DNA from: Clostridia bacterium
GTDB lineage: Bacteria > Bacillota > Clostridia > Christensenellales > Aristaeellaceae
Assembly: GCA_017458865.1 (NCBI GenBank)
Contig: JAFSZW010000569.1
Location: 1-5,458, forward strand
Length of the DNA stretch: 5,458 nucleotides
Direction: 5' to 3'
The notes below the pieces were generated by a model that made no database searches, had not been told where the DNA came from, and saw only the letters and a program-made list of their open reading frames with translations. A program made the position numbers and the translations under genes. Below are positions 4,334 to 5,458 of this stretch, one piece after another (within the stretch, counting starts at the first letter, position 1; each line of letters begins with the position of its first letter).

Positions 4334-5458
4334 ATGAAAAAGAGCATCTTTTTGCTGCTGGTGGCGGCTTTGACAATGCTGGTTATGACAGCATCTGCGG
4401 GTGCACCGACAGAATTTGAGGTGCCACAGGTTGGCACGGAAATGAACGGTTTTGTCGTGACAGATGTATCCCGCTGGGAACTGTATGCGACAGATGTTGT
4501 TGAACTGGAGCATATGAAGACCGGATCTGTGCTGTTCTGGCTGGCCAATGACAACATTGACCGCTCCTACCTGATGGCGTTCCATACGCCAATTTACGAT
4601 GATACCGGCATTGCCCATGTCTTTGAGCACGCGACGCTGGGCGGGAGCACAAAATACCCTGGGGCGAACACGTTTTTTGAGCTGGACTCAAAGACCAGCA
4701 ACACGTTCCTGAATGCCATAACGTCCCAGTATATCACGATGTATCCCATGGCCTCCACCTCGGAGGAGCAGCTGCTGCAGTATGTGGACTATTACATGAA
4801 TGGCCTGACAGATCCGCTGGCCATTTCCAATCCCTACGCCATGATGCGGGAAGCATACCGCTACGAGCTGGACAGTCCGGAGGGAGATATTTCGCTGCAG
4901 GGCGTGGTCTACAGCGAAATGCTGGGGGCACTCACCCAGAGCCGCATGGCGGGGTATAATCTCAATAGCATGCTCTGGCCGGGAAGCTATGTATCCAATA
5001 TCTCCGGCGGCACACCTGAGCATATTCCGGAGCTGACCATAGAACGGCTCCGCGAATTCCATGAGACCTATTATCATCCGTCCAACGCGACGATGATCCT
5101 GACCGGTGATCTCTATCTGCCCAGGTTCCTTGAACTGCTTGACAGCGAATTCCTGAGCCACTATGACAGGCGGGAAATTGTCATTGAGGATCCGGACTAT
5201 ACGCCGATTGAACCTGGTTATACCGAGCAGGTTTTCTCCTATGCAGTGGAGGAGGGAACCTCTACGGACAACGCGGCGATTATCGTCTATGCCATGCCGT
5301 TTAAAGGCGGCATTGAGGTGTACAACGATCTCAAGGTTCTCGATTATGTAGCCTATTACATGAATGATGAATCGTCACCGTTTATGCGTCTCATGCGTGA
5401 ACGCCTGCCCGTTGCTGAGGGCTACGTGAGCAGTGTCTGGCTGCCGGAGGGCAGGGAC
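4334..5458 (+). CDS. Exported M16C zinc metallopeptidase, PreP-like (3' part beyond window)
   Basis: Zinc peptidase of the insulinase superfamily, closest in motifs to the presequence protease (PreP/Cym1) group, which degrades peptides inside a closed chamber. The window holds 375 codons, open at the right edge; full-length members usually approach 1000 residues. Residues 1-22 form a signal peptide (Lys2-Lys3, hydrophobic core, Ala20-Ser-Ala22 before the cut) with no lipobox cysteine, so the enzyme should be released outside the membrane. The inverted zinc motif is HVFEH: His95 and His99 bind zinc and Glu98 is the catalytic base. Glu195 in GVVYSEM is the expected third ligand. Further family hallmarks are LGGSTKYP (102-109), NTFLNA (123-128) and YYHPSN (246-251). 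The second M16 repeat begins at about 290. Family and export are well supported; the natural substrate is unknown. Digestion of peptides outside the cell is an inference. Confidence 0.94.
   Translation, partial: MKKSIFLLLVAALTMLVMTASAGAPTEFEVPQVGTEMNGFVVTDVSRWELYATDVVELEHMKTGSVLFWLANDNIDRSYLMAFHTPIYDDTGIAHVFEHATLGGSTKYPGANTFFELDSKTSNTFLNAITSQYITMYPMASTSEEQLLQYVDYYMNGLTDPLAISNPYAMMREAYRYELDSPEGDISLQGVVYSEMLGALTQSRMAGYNLNSMLWPGSYVSNISGGTPEHIPELTIERLREFHETYYHPSNATMILTGDLYLPRFLELLDSEFLSHYDRREIVIEDPDYTPIEPGYTEQVFSYAVEEGTSTDNAAIIVYAMPFKGGIEVYNDLKVLDYVAYYMNDESSPFMRLMRERLPVAEGYVSSVWLPEGRD

Noticed and set aside
4096..5161. Several minus-strand open frames (102-157 codons) opposite the peptidase gene
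   Set aside because: The plus strand carries an unmistakable M16C peptidase with signal peptide and zinc motif; the opposite frames show no motifs or start signals.

Overview
The window looks like ordinary chromosomal DNA from a Bacillota (clostridial-type) bacterium. This is inferred from the strong AGGAGG ribosome-binding sites, the sigma-A-type promoters and the protein families; no marker gene is present to fix the taxon. Coding DNA is moderately GC-rich, while the largest intergenic stretch is visibly richer in A/T.

Left part (1-2031, minus strand): the start of an ABC import operon of the polyamine/PotAB class. A promoter at 2003-2031 drives a PotB-type inner permease (1105-1944). After 80 bases follows a PotA-type ATPase, cut by the left edge after 341 codons. 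The second permease and the substrate-binding protein that such importers need are not in the window; they could lie beyond the left edge. The substrate cannot be settled from these two subunits.

Middle (2032-2459): about 430 bases without a credible gene, lying between two divergent promoters. It holds a 15-bp palindrome, an 11-bp inverted repeat enclosing a second palindrome, and recurring short motifs (TTTCG/CGAAA and ATGTTC-like). It reads as a regulatory region or a decayed sequence.

Right part (2460-5458, plus strand): a type-B carboxylesterase of 516 aa (2519-4069) with an intact Ser-Glu-His triad. Its promoter has a 6+6 bp dyad exactly bracketing the -10 box, a likely repressor operator. 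After a 264-base spacer with several small inverted repeats comes the first 375 codons of an exported M16C (presequence-protease-like) zinc peptidase, cut by the right edge.

No mobile element, CRISPR array, tRNA or rRNA was seen. No clearly new biological system was found. The best leads are regulatory: the dyad on the esterase -10 box and the structured intergenic region. No regulator gene lies in the window.
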